Counted from the first letter of the stretch, positions 24,139 through 43,934 are shown. The stretch is DNA of 64,000 nucleotides from Piromyces finnis (GCA_002104945.1 MCFH01000037.1:62001-126000); one strand, 5' to 3'. Notes: generated by a model from the letters alone, not told the origin. Program-made: numbers and translations.

Positions 24139-27100
24139 GATGTCAAATAATTTGAATTTTTTTTATTGATAATATTATTAAATATTTAAGTATTAAATGA
24201 ATAATTAAAAAATAATGAATGAGAATGCATTTATATTTAAGTAAATTAATAACATACAAAGATTTAATTTGAAATGGAATTTGAAGAAAATTAATGAAAA
24301 AAAAATATAAATTTTTGAACTATTAGATTTTTTTTATAAAATTATAATAAATTATTCTTTATAAAAAAACTATTTAAATGAAGAAATATTAATCAAATAT
24401 TATTTTTATTAATTAAAATATAATAAAGACGATAATGAATTAAATGAAAGATTTAATTTTAGATTCAATAAAAAAATTTTAAATAGAAAGAAGGACCGTA
24501 AGAAGGCAAGGGAATTAAAAAAGCAATTACAAAGGGAACATTCTTTAAGAAGAGTTAGTTTACAAATATATTTGTAATTTTATTTTTAAAAAATATTAAC
24601 AGTAAATAATATAAACATCTCTATTGTATTTTATAAATTTTAGAAACAATATTTACAGGGTGGAATAAATAATGACAAAAATGAAAAAGAACTAAATAAG
24701 AACAAGAATAAAAAAGTTAAAATAGATAAAGAAAATAATAAGAAGAATAAGTCAAAAGCAAATGAAAAGACTAAAGAGGAATTAGCTAAAGAGAGAGAAT
24801 CTCGTCAACTTAAAAAGTTTGCTGAAACCAATCCAGATCTTTATAGAAAATTACAAGAGGATCAATTAATTGAGTTAGATGGGGATAATACATTAGAATC
24901 TTTTGATCAAGGTTTTAAAGAAGATGATCGTATGATTAAACATTATGCTAAAAAATTGGGTATTAAAGATGAGCGTATTAATGAAGGAATTATTCCAGAT
25001 GCATTCAAAATGGATGGTCTTGACTGTAATGCTATCGAATTTGATATATGATATATTTATTAATTAAAACATTTATTTTAAATGATTCATTTTAATATTA
25101 TTAATTATTGATTAAATATATATTTTATATAATTATATAATTTCATTAATACTTTTAGATCTTATTGATGGTTTAAATGAATATAAATCAAGAAAAGTAA
25201 GTATATTGCAAATTATATTACAGTTTTCTTCTTTTATTTTTAAATAATATATAAGATATATTAACTTATTAAAAATTAAAAAAGAACAACAACTTCGATT
25301 ATAGTGCAAATATAGACAAAATTCCTGAAATAAAAGGCGTTGAAAAATTAGTTCCTGATGATGATGAACTTGAATTAATGAATTTTGATGATAATAATGG
25401 CGATATTGATGATGATATAATGGAAGAAATGAAAAGACTTGGTGCTGATTTACCGTCAGATGAAGAAGAAGATGATGATGGTATGTACGATTTAGAAGGA
25501 ATTGGCGATGATTTTAAATATGATGATGAGGAATTAAAAGAAGAAATAAATGAGGAAAATGAAGATATCGAAGAAGGAGATGAATGGAATGGAATTGATG
25601 AAGAAGAAGATGATGAAGTAAGCGAAAATAATGAAAAAACTGAGTCAGACTTAGAAGATGATGAAGAAGATGATGAAGAAGATGAAGAAGAGGATGAGGA
25701 AGAAGAAGAAGAAGAAGAAGAAGAGGATGATGATGAAGATGAAGGAGAAGGTGATAAAAAGACAGCAACTGAAGTTACTCCATCAGCAACACGTTAGTAC
25801 TTAGCAAATAAAATTATTTATGCATATTTTTAATCAAATTATAATAATAATTACATCTTAAAATTAATTTAATAGAAAAATATATTCCTCCACATTTAAG
25901 AAAACAACAAGCTTCTGAAAAGAGTGAAGAGTATATAAGATTGAAGAGAATTATTCAAGGTTTACTCAATAGGTATAATCAATTGCAATGATTTCTGGAA
26001 ATAAATCTTATTTATCTACTTTCTAATATATTAAAATCTTTATCATTTATTTTTATAAAATATTAGATTGAGTGATAATAATATAGAATCAATTGTAATG
26101 GAAATTGAGCAACATTATAGAAATAATAGTCGTCATGATGTTACAGAAATTATTATAGACTTAATATTAAATTATATTAGTGAAGGTGTTAATATGAATG
26201 AATCATTCATTCTTACTTATGCTGCCTTCCTTGCTGCTATTTATAATATTATTGGAATGGAAATTGGTATATATAAGCATTTAATATTTAACACACATAC
26301 ATAACAATTTAAAATCTGATTTTTAAACATTTTAATTATTAATATTAATAATAATCTAATATAAATTAATTTTATTTAAATAACAGGTGCTACATTTGTT
26401 CAAACAACGGTTGAAAAATTTAACAAACTCTATGATAATTATTTAATTAGTAATATTGATGCTGAAGAATCAGAGGATGCAATGGCTATTAGAAAAAAGT
26501 GCATAAATATAATTACATTCATTTCATATATTTATAATTTCCAAGTTGTATCATGCATTTTAGTATATGATATAATTAAACAATCTATTCACAATTTTTC
26601 CGAATTAGATGTTGAAGTATTATTAAAAATTGTTAAATGTTAGTAAAATGAAATTTGTTATATTTTATATATTATAAAGAATATATATATTTTAAAAAGA
26701 AATTATAAGAAAATTTTAATGTAATTTATTACTAATGATATTATTTATGGTATGAATGTATAGTATCTGGCAATCAACTCCGTTCTGATGATCCATTATC
26801 ATTAAAAGAAATTATTACTATGATCCAAGAATCCCCTAAGGTTAAAGATCCTAAGAAATTGAGTTTACGTACAAAATTCATGATTGAAGTTATTGTTGAT
26901 TTAAAAAATAATAAAATGAAGTCAAAAGTTATGAGTGATAACTCAACTGTTTCTGAATTTGATAAATTAAAAAAATTTATAGGAAATTTGATTAAGAAGA
27001 GAAAGGGTAATTATATTATTATTATTACTATAAGGATTTATTTTTAATGAAAGTAGAATTTTATTTAGTAAATAGTATCATCATTTTTATTATTATTAAA

Positions 27101-28043
27101 AAAAAAAAAAAAAAAGAAAAAGAAAAACAATATATGAAATTAACATAAATATATATATATATTTTTAATAATTACTATAGTTTATGGAAATGAAGCCCTT
27201 AGAGTTAGTATGGATGATATTAAGAATATAAAAATTAAAGGTAAATGGTGGCTCGTCGGTGCAGCTTGGTCAAATGATACATTTAGTGAAGAAAATATAA
27301 AGAAAATGAGAGGAGAAAATGATATTGCTACTCAAGAAAATGAACTTTTAGGTTTAGCTAAAAAGCAAAAAATGAATACCGAAATTAGAAAGAATATTTT
27401 TGTTACTATCATGGGTAGTGAAGATTGTGCAGATGCCTATGAAAAGTTATTACGTTTAAAGCTAAAGGATAAACAAGAACGTGAAATTATTCGTGTTTTA
27501 ACATATTGCTGTGGACAAGAAAAAGTATATAATCCATATTATGCTTTCATTGCTCAAAAACTTTGTTTCTATTCACATTCTCATAAAATTACCTTCCAAT
27601 TTGCATTGTGGGACTTCTTGAAAGAAACTATTAATACCTGTCCACTTCATAAATTATTAAACACAGGAAAACTTTATGCTCATTTAATTGCATGTAAATC
27701 ATTATCTATGTCAATTTTTAAAGTTGTTGATTTCACCAATCTTAGCTCTCCAAGATTACAATTATTCCTTAGAGTTGTTATTCTTAATACCCTTTTACGT
27801 ATTAATCAAGAACAAGATATACGTGAAGTTTTTGATCCAAGAAAATGGCAATCTAAAAAGAAGCAATCATTTGAACTTGATAGTAATATTTCTGGATTAG
27901 CAGATGGTATTAGTCTCTACAGTAGAAAATTCTTATTTACAGGATTAAATAATCATATAATTGAAATGGACAAGGTTCCCGAATTAAAGAAAAAATGTAA
28001 AATTTTACAAGAAGCTTTAAAGATTCGTAGTGTTATATTTTAG
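23692..28043 (+). CDS. NOM1/Sgd1, nucleolar MIF4G-domain protein
   Basis: Nucleolar protein for 18S rRNA/40S biogenesis; in animals and yeast it binds the DEAD-box helicase eIF4A3/Fal1. Exons: 23692-23800, 24429-24553, 24644-25025, 25159-25196, 25285-25792, 25876-25972, 26067-26266, 26387-26638, 26764-27006, 27181-28043; total 938 aa, close to human NOM1 and yeast Sgd1. Landmarks: basic N-terminus (NRKKDRKKARELKKQ), AKKLGIKDE and DGLDYLIDGL blocks, a long Asp/Glu tract (25420-25760), KYIPPHLRKQQ just before the MIF4G domain, and a C-terminal MA3 domain. The first join (23800 to 24429) gives an intron of about 630 nt, long for this window, and is the least certain. The in-frame ATG at 23692 is preferred because the upstream extension lacks an ATG. 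Confidence 0.92.
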
Positions 28044-28466
28044 ATGATTATAATAATAATAGTAAAATAAAAAAAAAAAAAAAGTGAAATAATGACTAAA
28101 TTATTAAATAGATAGAATTAGAATATATTTAATTATTATTATTTGAAAAGTGATGTTTATTTATTTATTTTTTTTTATATGTAATATAAAAAATTACATA
28201 TAATAATTATTAATCGTAAAAACCTTTTAAATCATTTTTTTTATTATAAAATTTAATATTTGTAATAAAGATTTTATTTTTATATAAATTATTTTGTTAT
28301 TGATTAAGTAAAAATGTGTGTAATAAATTTATAAAACTAAAATATATTAATAATAAAATAGAAATATTGAATATTATTATAACTTTTTATAATATATAAA
28401 TAGTGAAAAATTAAATCTTTAAAAGGTATATAGATGATATTTTTATTACTAAAAATATATATTATA
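28044..28466. other. Convergent 3' spacer of NOM1 and RFC3
   Basis: A+T-rich; holds only the two presumed 3' UTRs. Confidence 0.6.
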
Positions 28467-28575
28467 TTAAAATCTAGTCATATCAATCATGTACTTTTTA
28501 TAGATGGCCATTACTTTAATTACAAAAGCTTCAATATGGAAAATGGCTTTATTTCCCTTTTGTAAATTTGCTTCC

Positions 28576-28617
<42 letters not shown>

Positions 28618-30368
28618 ATGGGAAAAAAAAAAAAAAAAAAAAGAAAAAAATTTAAAGAAATTTATAATTATTTAATATATTATAGGTTAATTATTAATAT
28701 TTTAAAAGTTAAATAAACTCAAACAAATCAACATACATATTTAGCTGCTTCTTGGAAAATTCTTCCTTTTAGCTGGTTATCTACATTTTGAGCAAGTTCA
28801 AGAGCTAAAGTCTAATTAAAATTAATAATATATATTAATAAAATCGAACAATTTGTATATTTATATTATTATTAATAATTACTTTAATAATTAATGTTGG
28901 TGGAATACAATGGGCTATAAGTTCATAAAGTTTTCCTCTAACTTGTAAAGCTCTAATATTAAATGATATATTTATATATTTGCATTTCAATTAGATATTT
29001 TTTTTTTTTATTTTTAAAAAATTTTAAAATCTATGATTATAAAAAAATAATATATTTTCAAAAAAAAAAAAAAAAAAAAGAAAAAAAAATAAAAAACCTT
29101 TCAGGTGATTGTTCTTGAAGAATCATATTAGTTAAGTTTTTAATATATACTTCCCAATCTGGTAATACAACATTTTGATCTTCAGAAAATGGATATTGTT
29201 GAACACGAGCTGTTTCTAACATGAGAAGAGCTCTTCTTAAATTCCTGTTGGATTTATTAGCAATGGTATTGGCGAATTTTTGTGGTAATTTTATCCCTTC
29301 TTTACTAGCAACTTGATTTAATATATTTACAATCTTTTATTTATGTATATGTAATAGTTCAATATCATATTTAATTTTCAACTTTAAATATTTAATATAT
29401 TTTATATTACTTCATTTTCTTCCGGTGCTGAAATTCTTAATAATAAACAACGACTTTGAATTGGTGATATTATTTTACTTGTATTATCACAACATAAAAT
29501 TAATCTTAAATTTGATGAATATTTTTCCATAGTTCTACGAAGTGCATGTTGTGCATCTTTTGATAAGCGATCAGCTTCATTTAAAAGAACAACTAATATT
29601 CGAATTATAAATTATAATAATTTTTTAATGAAACAGATACATATTACAATTTATTATTACTATATAAGTAAAATTGTAGATAATTTTATCTTTATATATA
29701 TATATATTTTAAAAAAACTATTTTTGGACATAAAACTGATAATTTCTACCTTTGAATCTTTTTTGTGCATTTGAATCAATTTGTTGAGTTTGAGCAATTT
29801 CTTTAATGACATTTTGGATTATAACTCTATCTTGTGTAGTAACTTGTCTTTAATAAATATTAATTGGAAATAAATTATATTAATTATTAACAATCTTCTA
29901 TTTAATATTATAAATTATTATATATTTTTTTATCAGATTTGATAAATACCCTGGATTTAATTCAATATGATAATTACTAACAACTAAATTGAGATCTATT
30001 TTTTTACCTGAAGGTGTTTGATATTCTTTTTGGATAGTTTTCATCTTTTAAATGATTTCATTTTAATATTATTTAATTTTGTTAAATACTTTATTACTTT
30101 ATATTAAAAAAATAAAAACAAAACAAAACAAAAAAACAAAAAAAAAAAAATATATATATATATTTTTATATACCTTTTCTACACCACTACCAAAAAGTTC
30201 TTTTAAAACACAATTGATTCTTGTTTTTTTTCCTGCACCAGGTGGTCCGTAAAATATAATATGTGGAAAATCATTTAATTGCGTTAAAGCCTTAAGTTGC
30301 TTTGTTATATTTTCATGAAAATCGAGTTTATCTAATGATGTTGGTCTATATTTATCTACCCAAAGCAT
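28467..30368 (-). CDS. Replication factor C small subunit (human RFC3 / yeast Rfc5 orthologue)
   Basis: Clamp-loader subunit that helps load PCNA during replication and the 9-1-1 clamp in checkpoints; nuclear. Eight exons on the minus strand: 30174-30368, 29950-30044, 29750-29847, 29411-29592, 29098-29333, 28883-28952, 28737-28811, 28467-28574; phases agree and give 352 aa (human RFC3: 356). It opens with MLWVDKYRP. Walker A is GPPGAGKKTR at residues 41-50, the KK form typical of this subunit. The Walker-B region reads LLNEADRLSKDAQHALRRTMEKY (split over two lines in the family as T/NE-x-D), followed by LCCDNTSK (sensor 1) and QSRC. The C-terminal collar ends in GNKAIFHIEAFV. The last intron holds a long poly-T next to a poly-A. 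Confidence 0.95.
28577..28660. repeat. Adjacent poly-T and poly-A tracts inside the last RFC3 intron
   Basis: About 37 T followed, after a seven-base spacer, by about 20 A and further A-rich sequence. On the transcript strand this could fold into a U-A hairpin directly upstream of the 3' splice site. Confidence 0.85.
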
Positions 30369-31345
30369 TGTTTTATGTTATTTTCAAACTGTTGAATGAA
30401 TAAATATTATATGAATAAATTATATAATAATAACAATAAAAATAATAAAAATGAATGATTAATACTAATTTGTATTTATAATTAATGAATCTTTAAAACA
30501 ATTATTTTTATTTTTTATTTCTTTTTTAATGAATTTCATGTTTGAAATTCAAATTTTTAATTGTAATATGAAAGAATTTTTTTAAATTTTGGAATTACAA
30601 CTTTCTTTTTCTTATATTATTAAATAATAATATAAAGTTTTTTTTTCATTATTTATTATTTTTATTATTTTATTTTATTTTTTTTTCTTTTTCGTTTATA
30701 ATTTTAATTTTTATGAGATTTTGATGTTTGAATGTATTGATTTTTCATTCATTCATATTATAAAATTTTGAATTATCTTAAATTTATATTATTAATAATT
30801 ATTATTATTGACATATTAATATAGTTGTATTTACTTTAAATATCCAAATTATAAAAAAAAAGTGTGTGATTTATATTTTTTTATAATAATTATAATAATT
30901 TAAATAGTTAATGGGTAAAAGACTTTGGTTATTTTTATATATATATAAAAGGAATAAAACTTTTTAAAAATATTTTTTTTAATAAAAATAGTATATTAAT
31001 TTTTTTTATAAATCTCTTTTTTTTTTTATTTTTTTTTTTTATTTTTATGTTGTACAAAATCTTATAGATATAAAAAAAGATGTTTAATTGAATAATTTTT
31101 TTAAATTTTTTATAATTTAGATTTTTATTAATACTTTTTATTTTTTACTATAAAAATATATCTTTACAGAAAATACATTAATATTAAAATAATAAAAAAA
31201 ATTATTTATTTATACGTTTAGTTTATGTTTGCATAATAATTTAAAATAAAAGTTTTTATGATAAATATTAAAAATTAAAATATTTAAAAATTTAAAATAG
31301 ATCTCGTAAAAGTAATTTAATTATATCTCATTCATTTATCTTGAT
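30369..31345. other. Spacer between RFC3 start and SPT16 end
   Basis: Promoter side of RFC3 and 3' side of SPT16, A+T-rich, no other gene seen. Confidence 0.6.
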
Positions 31346-36659
<5,314 letters not shown>

Positions 36660-36858
36660 CTTTAATATTCGATAAATTAATAATATAATTTAGATTATTT
36701 AAATAATTTAATAATATATATATAAATAAAATAATGATTTTAATAAAAACAAAACAAAGCAAAACAAAAATAAAAATAAAATAATATAAAGCAAATTTTT
36801 CTTTAATTATATATAAATTATAAATGATTAAAATAATTAATATGTTCTTTGTTCTTAC

Positions 36859-36861
36859 CAT
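36859..36861 (-). other. Possible start-codon-only first exon of SPT16
   Basis: An ATG in good context (AACAAAATG) is followed at once by GTAAGA. An intron 36660-36858 ending TTAAAG would splice it to the exon whose first codon is also ATG (36657-36659). Either ATG may be the real start. Confidence 0.35.
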
Positions 36862-37688
36862 TTTGTTAATCTTTTTTTTATATATATTAATAATTAAATT
36901 TATCAATTAAAATTTTAAAGTAATAACAATTTCATGAAATTTACTTTTTATATAATTTGAAATTTATATATTGATATAATATGTTTCTTTTATGATTTTA
37001 ATTAATTATATCGGTATATAAATTTCACTTATAATTATTTTTTATTGCTATTTAATTATTAATAAAGAAAAATTAATTAACAATTAACAAATTTCAAAGA
37101 ATAAGTAAAGATAAAATGTTATAATATAGAATTTTAAAATTATTTTTCAATATACAATTATATATGTAATTTAATTAAAGCAATATATTAAATTGTATTT
37201 TACACCATCTTAATATATTTTGATTAATTTTTTACTATTAAAACCTAAATATTAATAATATTTCTAATCGTTTTGCTTCTTTACTTTTTTCTATTCCTTT
37301 TTATATATATATATATATATTTATCAATAAGAGAAATAATTAGGTCTTTTACTGAAAGAAATAAATATTAGTTAAATTAAATTAAATTAAATTTAATAAA
37401 TAAAGTTAAAGGAAAAATCAAAAAAAAAAAAAAAAGTCATTCATAATATCAATAATTTTTATATCAGAAAGGATTTAATGAAATCTTTAATGAAAAAATT
37501 ATTAAATTGCATCAATTCATAAAATAAAATCAATTAAATATAAAATGAATTAACTTAAAAATAATGAACAGTAATAGTCATATATAAATGAATAAAAAAT
37601 ATAAAATATAATTCACATCTTAAAAAATAATAAAAAAAAACATTTTTTAATTTAATTAAATTATTTAAAAAGCTATTTGTTTTTAAAA
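36862..37688. other. Divergent promoter region of SPT16 and MIOS
   Basis: A+T-rich, with a TA run near 37303-37320 and a poly-A tract near 37421-37435. No gene seen. Confidence 0.6.
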
Positions 37689-40600
37689 ATGAGTCAACAA
37701 CGTGCAAAAAGAATTTTATGGTCACCACACAAAAATATATCTCAATTTTTAGTTGGTGTACCAGATCTTAAACTTTATGATTACTATTCTTCAGTAAGTA
37801 AAAATATTTTGAATATAAATTTATTTAATAATTAATAATATTTCCCCCATATTAAATCATAAATATTCAATAATAAAATAAACTTATTATATTATTTTAT
37901 GTTCATATAATATTTAATTGTTTATTCCTTCATTAATAATAATTGTACAGTCAATTGATGGTATTCCTCAATGTCAATTAGTTGCTATTAATTCAGATAA
38001 TCAATTAATTAATAAGGTATTGATATAAGATATAAATTTCTATATTTATATACTTTAGTGTAAAGTACTATTAATTTTACCATTAGATATTATTTTGCTT
38101 TAATCTAATTATAATAATTATAATAATATAATTTGTGGCGTAAAATAATAAAAAGTGTTTTGCATGGTCACCAGATCCAGAGTATCAAAATGTTATAGCG
38201 GTGGGTCAGACAACAGGAAGAACATTGCTTATTCGTTTAAATGGATTTTCTTTATCTTCACTTCATAATACAGTTCCAAATCCAGCATATTTTTCGTCTT
38301 CTGGAAATTCTGGAAAAATTATTGGGGAATTTCAACCAACACACAGTAGAGCATGTAATATTGTAGCATTTTGTCCAGTAAATACAAATTTATTAGCTGC
38401 AGGTTTAGAAAAAGTCCGTAATGATCCTTGTCTTTATATTTGGGATGTTGAAACACAATTAAAAAGAAGTAAATTTTCAAATAATAATAGTAATGTGGAA
38501 GTTCGAATGGATGATTTCAAACCATTAAACCAGTTAAATAATATATATAATTTACAAAATGGAATCAATGGAATGCAAAACAATGAGAGATTAAATTTTG
38601 AAAAAAATAGTATTAACGGAAATATACCTCCACAAATGAATATGCCATATGAAAATCCTCAGGAATTTAAAAATATGTCACTTCCTATTAATAATATGAA
38701 TTATCAAAACATAAATTTAAATAATGGTTATAATATAGGAATGAATACTCAGCAAATACCTATTCAACAGCAAGCACATAATGTATCATTCAAAAATCAA
38801 AATATTAATCAAGTTTATAATACATCTACATCACCTCAAGCAATAAATGAAAAAGAAAACAGTAATATTTATATATTTATTTTATTTATCTTTTATTTAA
38901 TTTATCTATTAATATATATATAAATATATAATATTTACTACATATATTTTCAAACTCAATTATATATTGCTTTATATAAAGCTATCTATCATGACTCAAA
39001 TCCTATTATGTCACCAATTAAAGCATATAATACACAAAAGTATGTATTTTTATTATATTATTATTAAAATAAGTATATATAATTAAATAATCACAAATTA
39101 ACAAAAATAAAATAAAAAATATATGTAGTCCAAATCCATTAGCATTATATGGATCATCTGAAGCCGTTCAGTCAGCAGCATGGTTCCCAAGTGGTTCACC
39201 AAAAATTGCAGCAGGAATGGCTATGAAATATATTAGAATATATGATGTAAAAAGTAATTGATTTTTTTAATTATATATAACATTAATAGTTTATTTCATA
39301 TAGCTAATAAATAAATATACAATAATTAGGTAATGGCAGTAATGCACCAAGTATTATAATTTCAACCAAATCTGTTAATGGTGTTTGTGTTGATCCGTTT
39401 AATCATAATAGACTTGCTAGTTTTGGCGATGATGGAATAATAAAAATTTGGGATATTAGATATATTAATCATAACAATGATGCTATATCCTTTTACATAT
39501 ATATTCTTCTATTTATTTATTTTTAATTATTATATTATAAGTAAAATTTATGATTATTAAATTTTTTATCCTTAATCTAATAACACTTAATTAGCATTAA
39601 TAGTGAGTATAAACAAGGAATATCTCAAATTTTATGGTCACCTATTCGTTCAGGCTTTCTTGCAGCTTGTGGAAATAACTCTCAGTATTTAAATTTATGG
39701 AATATTCAAGAGGGGATTACAAAAGGATCAACGGGCTCATTGAATTTAAATTCTCAGTCTTTTAAATTTACAAATTCTCAGATATCTCTAAATAACAACG
39801 TAGATACATCACAAAATATTAATGAAGTTTCAAATAATACTGGAGAATCAGATAACAATGCTATGTATAAACCCGTAGCTAATAACTCAAATGCAGTTAA
39901 AAATTTAGAATCAGATACTAATTCAACTCAAAATAATGATGTAAATAATAAACATAACACCACTAATAATATACATAATAATTCCAATAACGCTAATATT
40001 GTAAAATCAAAATCTGAATCAACGAATATACCAATAATGTGGAAAATGAGACAAGGTAAATTAGGTTTAATAAAGTAATTATATTATTTATTATATATAT
40101 AATATAAAAATCAATATTAAGTTATCAATAATGTTAAATTCATAATCAATAATATAAAAAGCAAAATCAATTAGTTCTGGTGCAATTACAACATTTACTT
40201 GGATACCAATGTCATCAAATTCGACATCATGTTCACAACGAGTAATAGCTGTAGTAAAAGACTCAATTATTGAAGTATTAGATTTCAATGAATCATTTAA
40301 AATGAAATGGCACCCATTAGGAGGATTGACTTGCTCAAATAGTCACTCATTAACTATGTATGATACATCCTCAAAATCTGATATAAATGAAAATAATATT
40401 AAGAAATTAAATAGTCAACATATAGATGCTGTATTAAATCAACCAAGTAATATAAAAATACCACCAAATGCTATACCACCATTGCAACTGATGCAAAATG
40501 ATATTTCAGTAATTATGCGTGATAGAGCTATTGGTGGTTATTCTATGGATGTAAGTAATAATTAAAATATATATATATGGCAATTATCTTTTAACATTAT

Positions 40601-43164
40601 TTTTATTTAAATATTTAAATAGATTGAAAAAAATTTAAATATACCTGGATTAACTAATGAATTAATTGATTTATGGACATGGCTTAATGGTAATCATTCG
40701 TTAATTAATAATTAATGCTTTTTTATATTTATTTACTTTTTAATAAATTATTGATATTTATTATATATTATTATTTTTTTATAATTTGAAAATAATATAT
40801 TTTTATAGAGATAAAAATTTTATCATATAACGGAAAAACTATTTTAGATGGAAAAAATTACGCTTTAATGGGAATTTTATCTATAATTGATGAAAGAAAA
40901 GGTTTTTATATATAATTTGTATAGTCATTATATTATATATGAGTTATGATCAATCTTTTACTTATAATCTTGTATAATTATTTTAGAACCAAGTCAAAAA
41001 ATAAATATTAATCAATTAACTCAAAAGAACGATATGTCAAAAAGAAGAATGAGTAAATCATATGCAAATATTGTGTCCCAAAATATAAACAAACCTGATA
41101 ATAGACCATATATTGATCAAAATGAAATGATGTCTGAGCAAGAGAAAAAACAAATATATAAGCTTAATAGTAGTAATAATGAAATTAATCAAAATTATTT
41201 ATACCAAAATTATTCACCTAGTTTAGTAGGAAGAAATGAATACGATGAAACTGTTTCAACACCACAAGGAAAAGCATATAATTCAAATGCTATGCAAAAT
41301 ATGATAATAGATCAAAGTAATATTAATAGTCCAGCAAATTATAATTTAAATGAGCAACAACAACAAAGAATTATTCAATTATATCAAAATTCTGATCTTC
41401 CATTTCCAATTTATTATAGCCCAGAACGTCAATTAGCTCTTAAATTATGTGGCTGGGATTCAGGAACTGATCAATCTGAAGTGGAAGAAGCAATTCAAAG
41501 GTGATTTTTTTATATAAAAAATAAGCAAATGAATTAATAAAACTCATTATTATTTTTTTTTAAAAAAATATCAGTTTGGAAAGAGTTGGTGAATTTGAAA
41601 AGGCTGCAGGATGGGCAATTTTCCATTTATCAAGCTTAGAAAGAGCTATTAAAGCGTTAAATTCAAGTAATTATGAAAATCATAAATTGGTTGCAACTGC
41701 CTTAGCTGGTTTTACAAATAACAATAACAATAATAATAATAATGTATGGAAAGAATTATGTAAGTCTCTTAGTTTTGATTTGGTTGATCCATATTTAAGA
41801 TCAATATTCAGATTACTATCAAATCCATCTGGAAATGAAAAAGATTCTTGGAATATTATTTTGAATGAACCTGGTTTAAGTTTAAGTGATCGTGTAGCTA
41901 TTGCTTTGAGATTCTTAAATGATAATGATGTAAATATTAAAATATTTATATTTATAACCTTTTACTATTTTCAATGAAATATTTAAAAATAATGTTAATT
42001 TTATATTATTACTAACCTTCTTATTATTACAAATATAGTTAGATAATTATTTAAAAGATATAGCATCATTTTCAATAAATAATGGAAATTTAGAAGGTCT
42101 TTTATTAACTGGGTTAACACCATTAGGTATTGATCTTTTTGAGCAATATATCAATAAAACAGGTGATATCCAAACAACTTGCTTGGTCTTAAGTCAAGTT
42201 GTACCAAAAGTCTTTTCAAGTAACAAAGTTGTTGAATGGGTTGAAAAGTGATTATTCAATATATTTACATACTAAAAATAAATATTAATTTTTAAAAGAA
42301 ACATTAGATAATATATATTAATACTAAAATACTTTTTATTATAATAGTTACCGATTACTACTTGATCGTTGGCAATTATTTCATATTAGAGTCTATTTTG
42401 ATATCGCTCGTAGAAAAATTACAGATAGTATTGGCGACGAGCTTTCTAATCAATTAAATAATAAATTGACATTAAACAATCAATCTAATAGTAGTCCAAA
42501 TACTTATTTATCAACCATACCAATACCATCACAAATATATGTAAGGTGTAATTTTTGTAATCAATCTATTACCCACAATTTATTAAACTCATCTAAAACG
42601 AATGGACCTAATACTGTACCAGGAAATGCAAATGTTTTAGCAGCAACGACGCCAAATGGTACACCAGGAGCATCTAATAATTCTACTGTAGTTCCAAAAC
42701 AATATAAGGTAAATAAAATATATTAAAAATATATATTTTTTTATGTAGTATAATAATACTTCTTTATTTAAATATATCTATAGTCATCTGCATGTCCAAA
42801 TTGTAGAAAAGCATTACCACGTTGTTCATTATGTATGTTGCTAATGGGAACACCAATAGATACTATTCAAAATCAAAAGAAAGGAAATCATATTAATATT
42901 AGCGAATATGAAGGTATTACTATAAGTTACCAAAAAAAAATAAATAAATAACTTTAAAAATAGTTTATATATATACTTATAAAATTATATATTATAAAAA
43001 CTTTATATAACTAAAAAGATCCACAAAATAGCTTTAATTACTGGTTTACATGGTGTCAATCATGTTTTCATGGTGGTCATGCAATTCATATGATGGAATG
43101 GTTTGAAAATCATGATGAATGTCCTGTATCAAATTGTAACTGCAAATGTAAATTACTTGAATAA
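37689..43164 (+). CDS. MIOS/Sea4, GATOR2 (SEA) complex subunit
   Basis: WD40 plus zinc-RING scaffold that relays amino-acid status to TORC1 at the vacuole/lysosome. Exons: 37689-37793, 37951-38016, 38156-38861, 38982-39039, 39129-39253, 39330-39484, 39587-40055, 40162-40550, 40623-40689, 40809-40901, 40987-41500, 41575-41929, 42039-42247, 42348-42708, 42784-42913, 43019-43164; phases agree, 1315 aa. Match points to human MIOS: ILWSPH at the N-terminus, [24 protein letters not shown], an alpha-solenoid after 41500, and the C-terminal zinc module [14 protein letters not shown]...[13 protein letters not shown]...[10 protein letters not shown]. It is about 440 residues longer than human MIOS because of Asn/Gln-rich inserts in the propeller (38500-38870, 39740-40030). 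The intron after 39484 is AT-AC (listed separately). Confidence 0.94.
39485..39586 (+). other. U12-type AT-AC intron in MIOS
   Basis: 102-nt intron. The 5' end ATATCCTTTT fits the U12 donor consensus, TATCCTTAATC near 39568-39577 fits the U12 branch consensus, and the AC at 39585-39586 lies about 11 nt after the branch A. It joins two phase-0 exons that align across a WD repeat. No GT donor is available without deleting the WD motif. Confidence 0.88.
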
Positions 43165-43934
43165 CTTACAAAAATAAATTTTATTCTTTGATAATTGTTA
43201 TATTTTTTTTTTTTATTTAAATAATATTTTTCAAAAAAAAAAAAATTCATAAAATAGAATATCAATAAATATTAAAGTAAATTTTGTATAAATATCTTTC
43301 AAATACCAAATGATTATTTAATAATGTTTTATTTATATATGTATTATATGTATTTAATAAATTTTGTATATATAAAATTTACTATATAATAAAATATATA
43401 TAAATAGTTAAATTATATTCATTTTTCTTTTATATAATATAAAGTTTGAATTTGTATCCAATAAATTCTGATTTTTTAAAGTAAATAATTTTATTTTATA
43501 TAAATGTTTTTTCATTTCAATAATGAATATTATAAGTAATAATAAAGATCATTGACGTTTTGAAAAATCATGGTATTAAGTTGACATAATTATGAGAATA
43601 TAGAATAATTAATAAAAATATAAGCCTGTATAATAAAATGAAATTGATAAATATTCTTTTCAGTAATTAAAATATTAATTATTATATTATATTAATTAAA
43701 AAAAACTACAATTCCTTAAATTATAATGATATTATAAAATGAATATCTTTATATTTCATATTATTTAAAAAAAAATAATAATAAAATAAAAATTTCCGTT
43801 TAAATTGTACCCAATTAATTATATTTGATTTTCACAAAACTTTATTAATTAGTATTATGTTTAGTAATATTGTTAATAAATGTAGATGTGTTATTTTTTA
43901 ATTTTAATATTAAATCGAAACTTTATAATAAAAA
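43165..43934. other. Spacer between MIOS and SHIPPO genes
   Basis: A+T-rich; 3' UTR of MIOS and promoter of the next gene. No other feature seen. Confidence 0.6.

Noticed and set aside
25514..25768. His/Leu-rich minus-strand open frame
   Set aside because: Antisense of the Asp/Glu-rich tract of NOM1.
28504..28716. Plus-strand open frame with poly-Phe and poly-Lys
   Set aside because: Antisense of the last RFC3 exon plus the intronic poly-T/poly-A pair.
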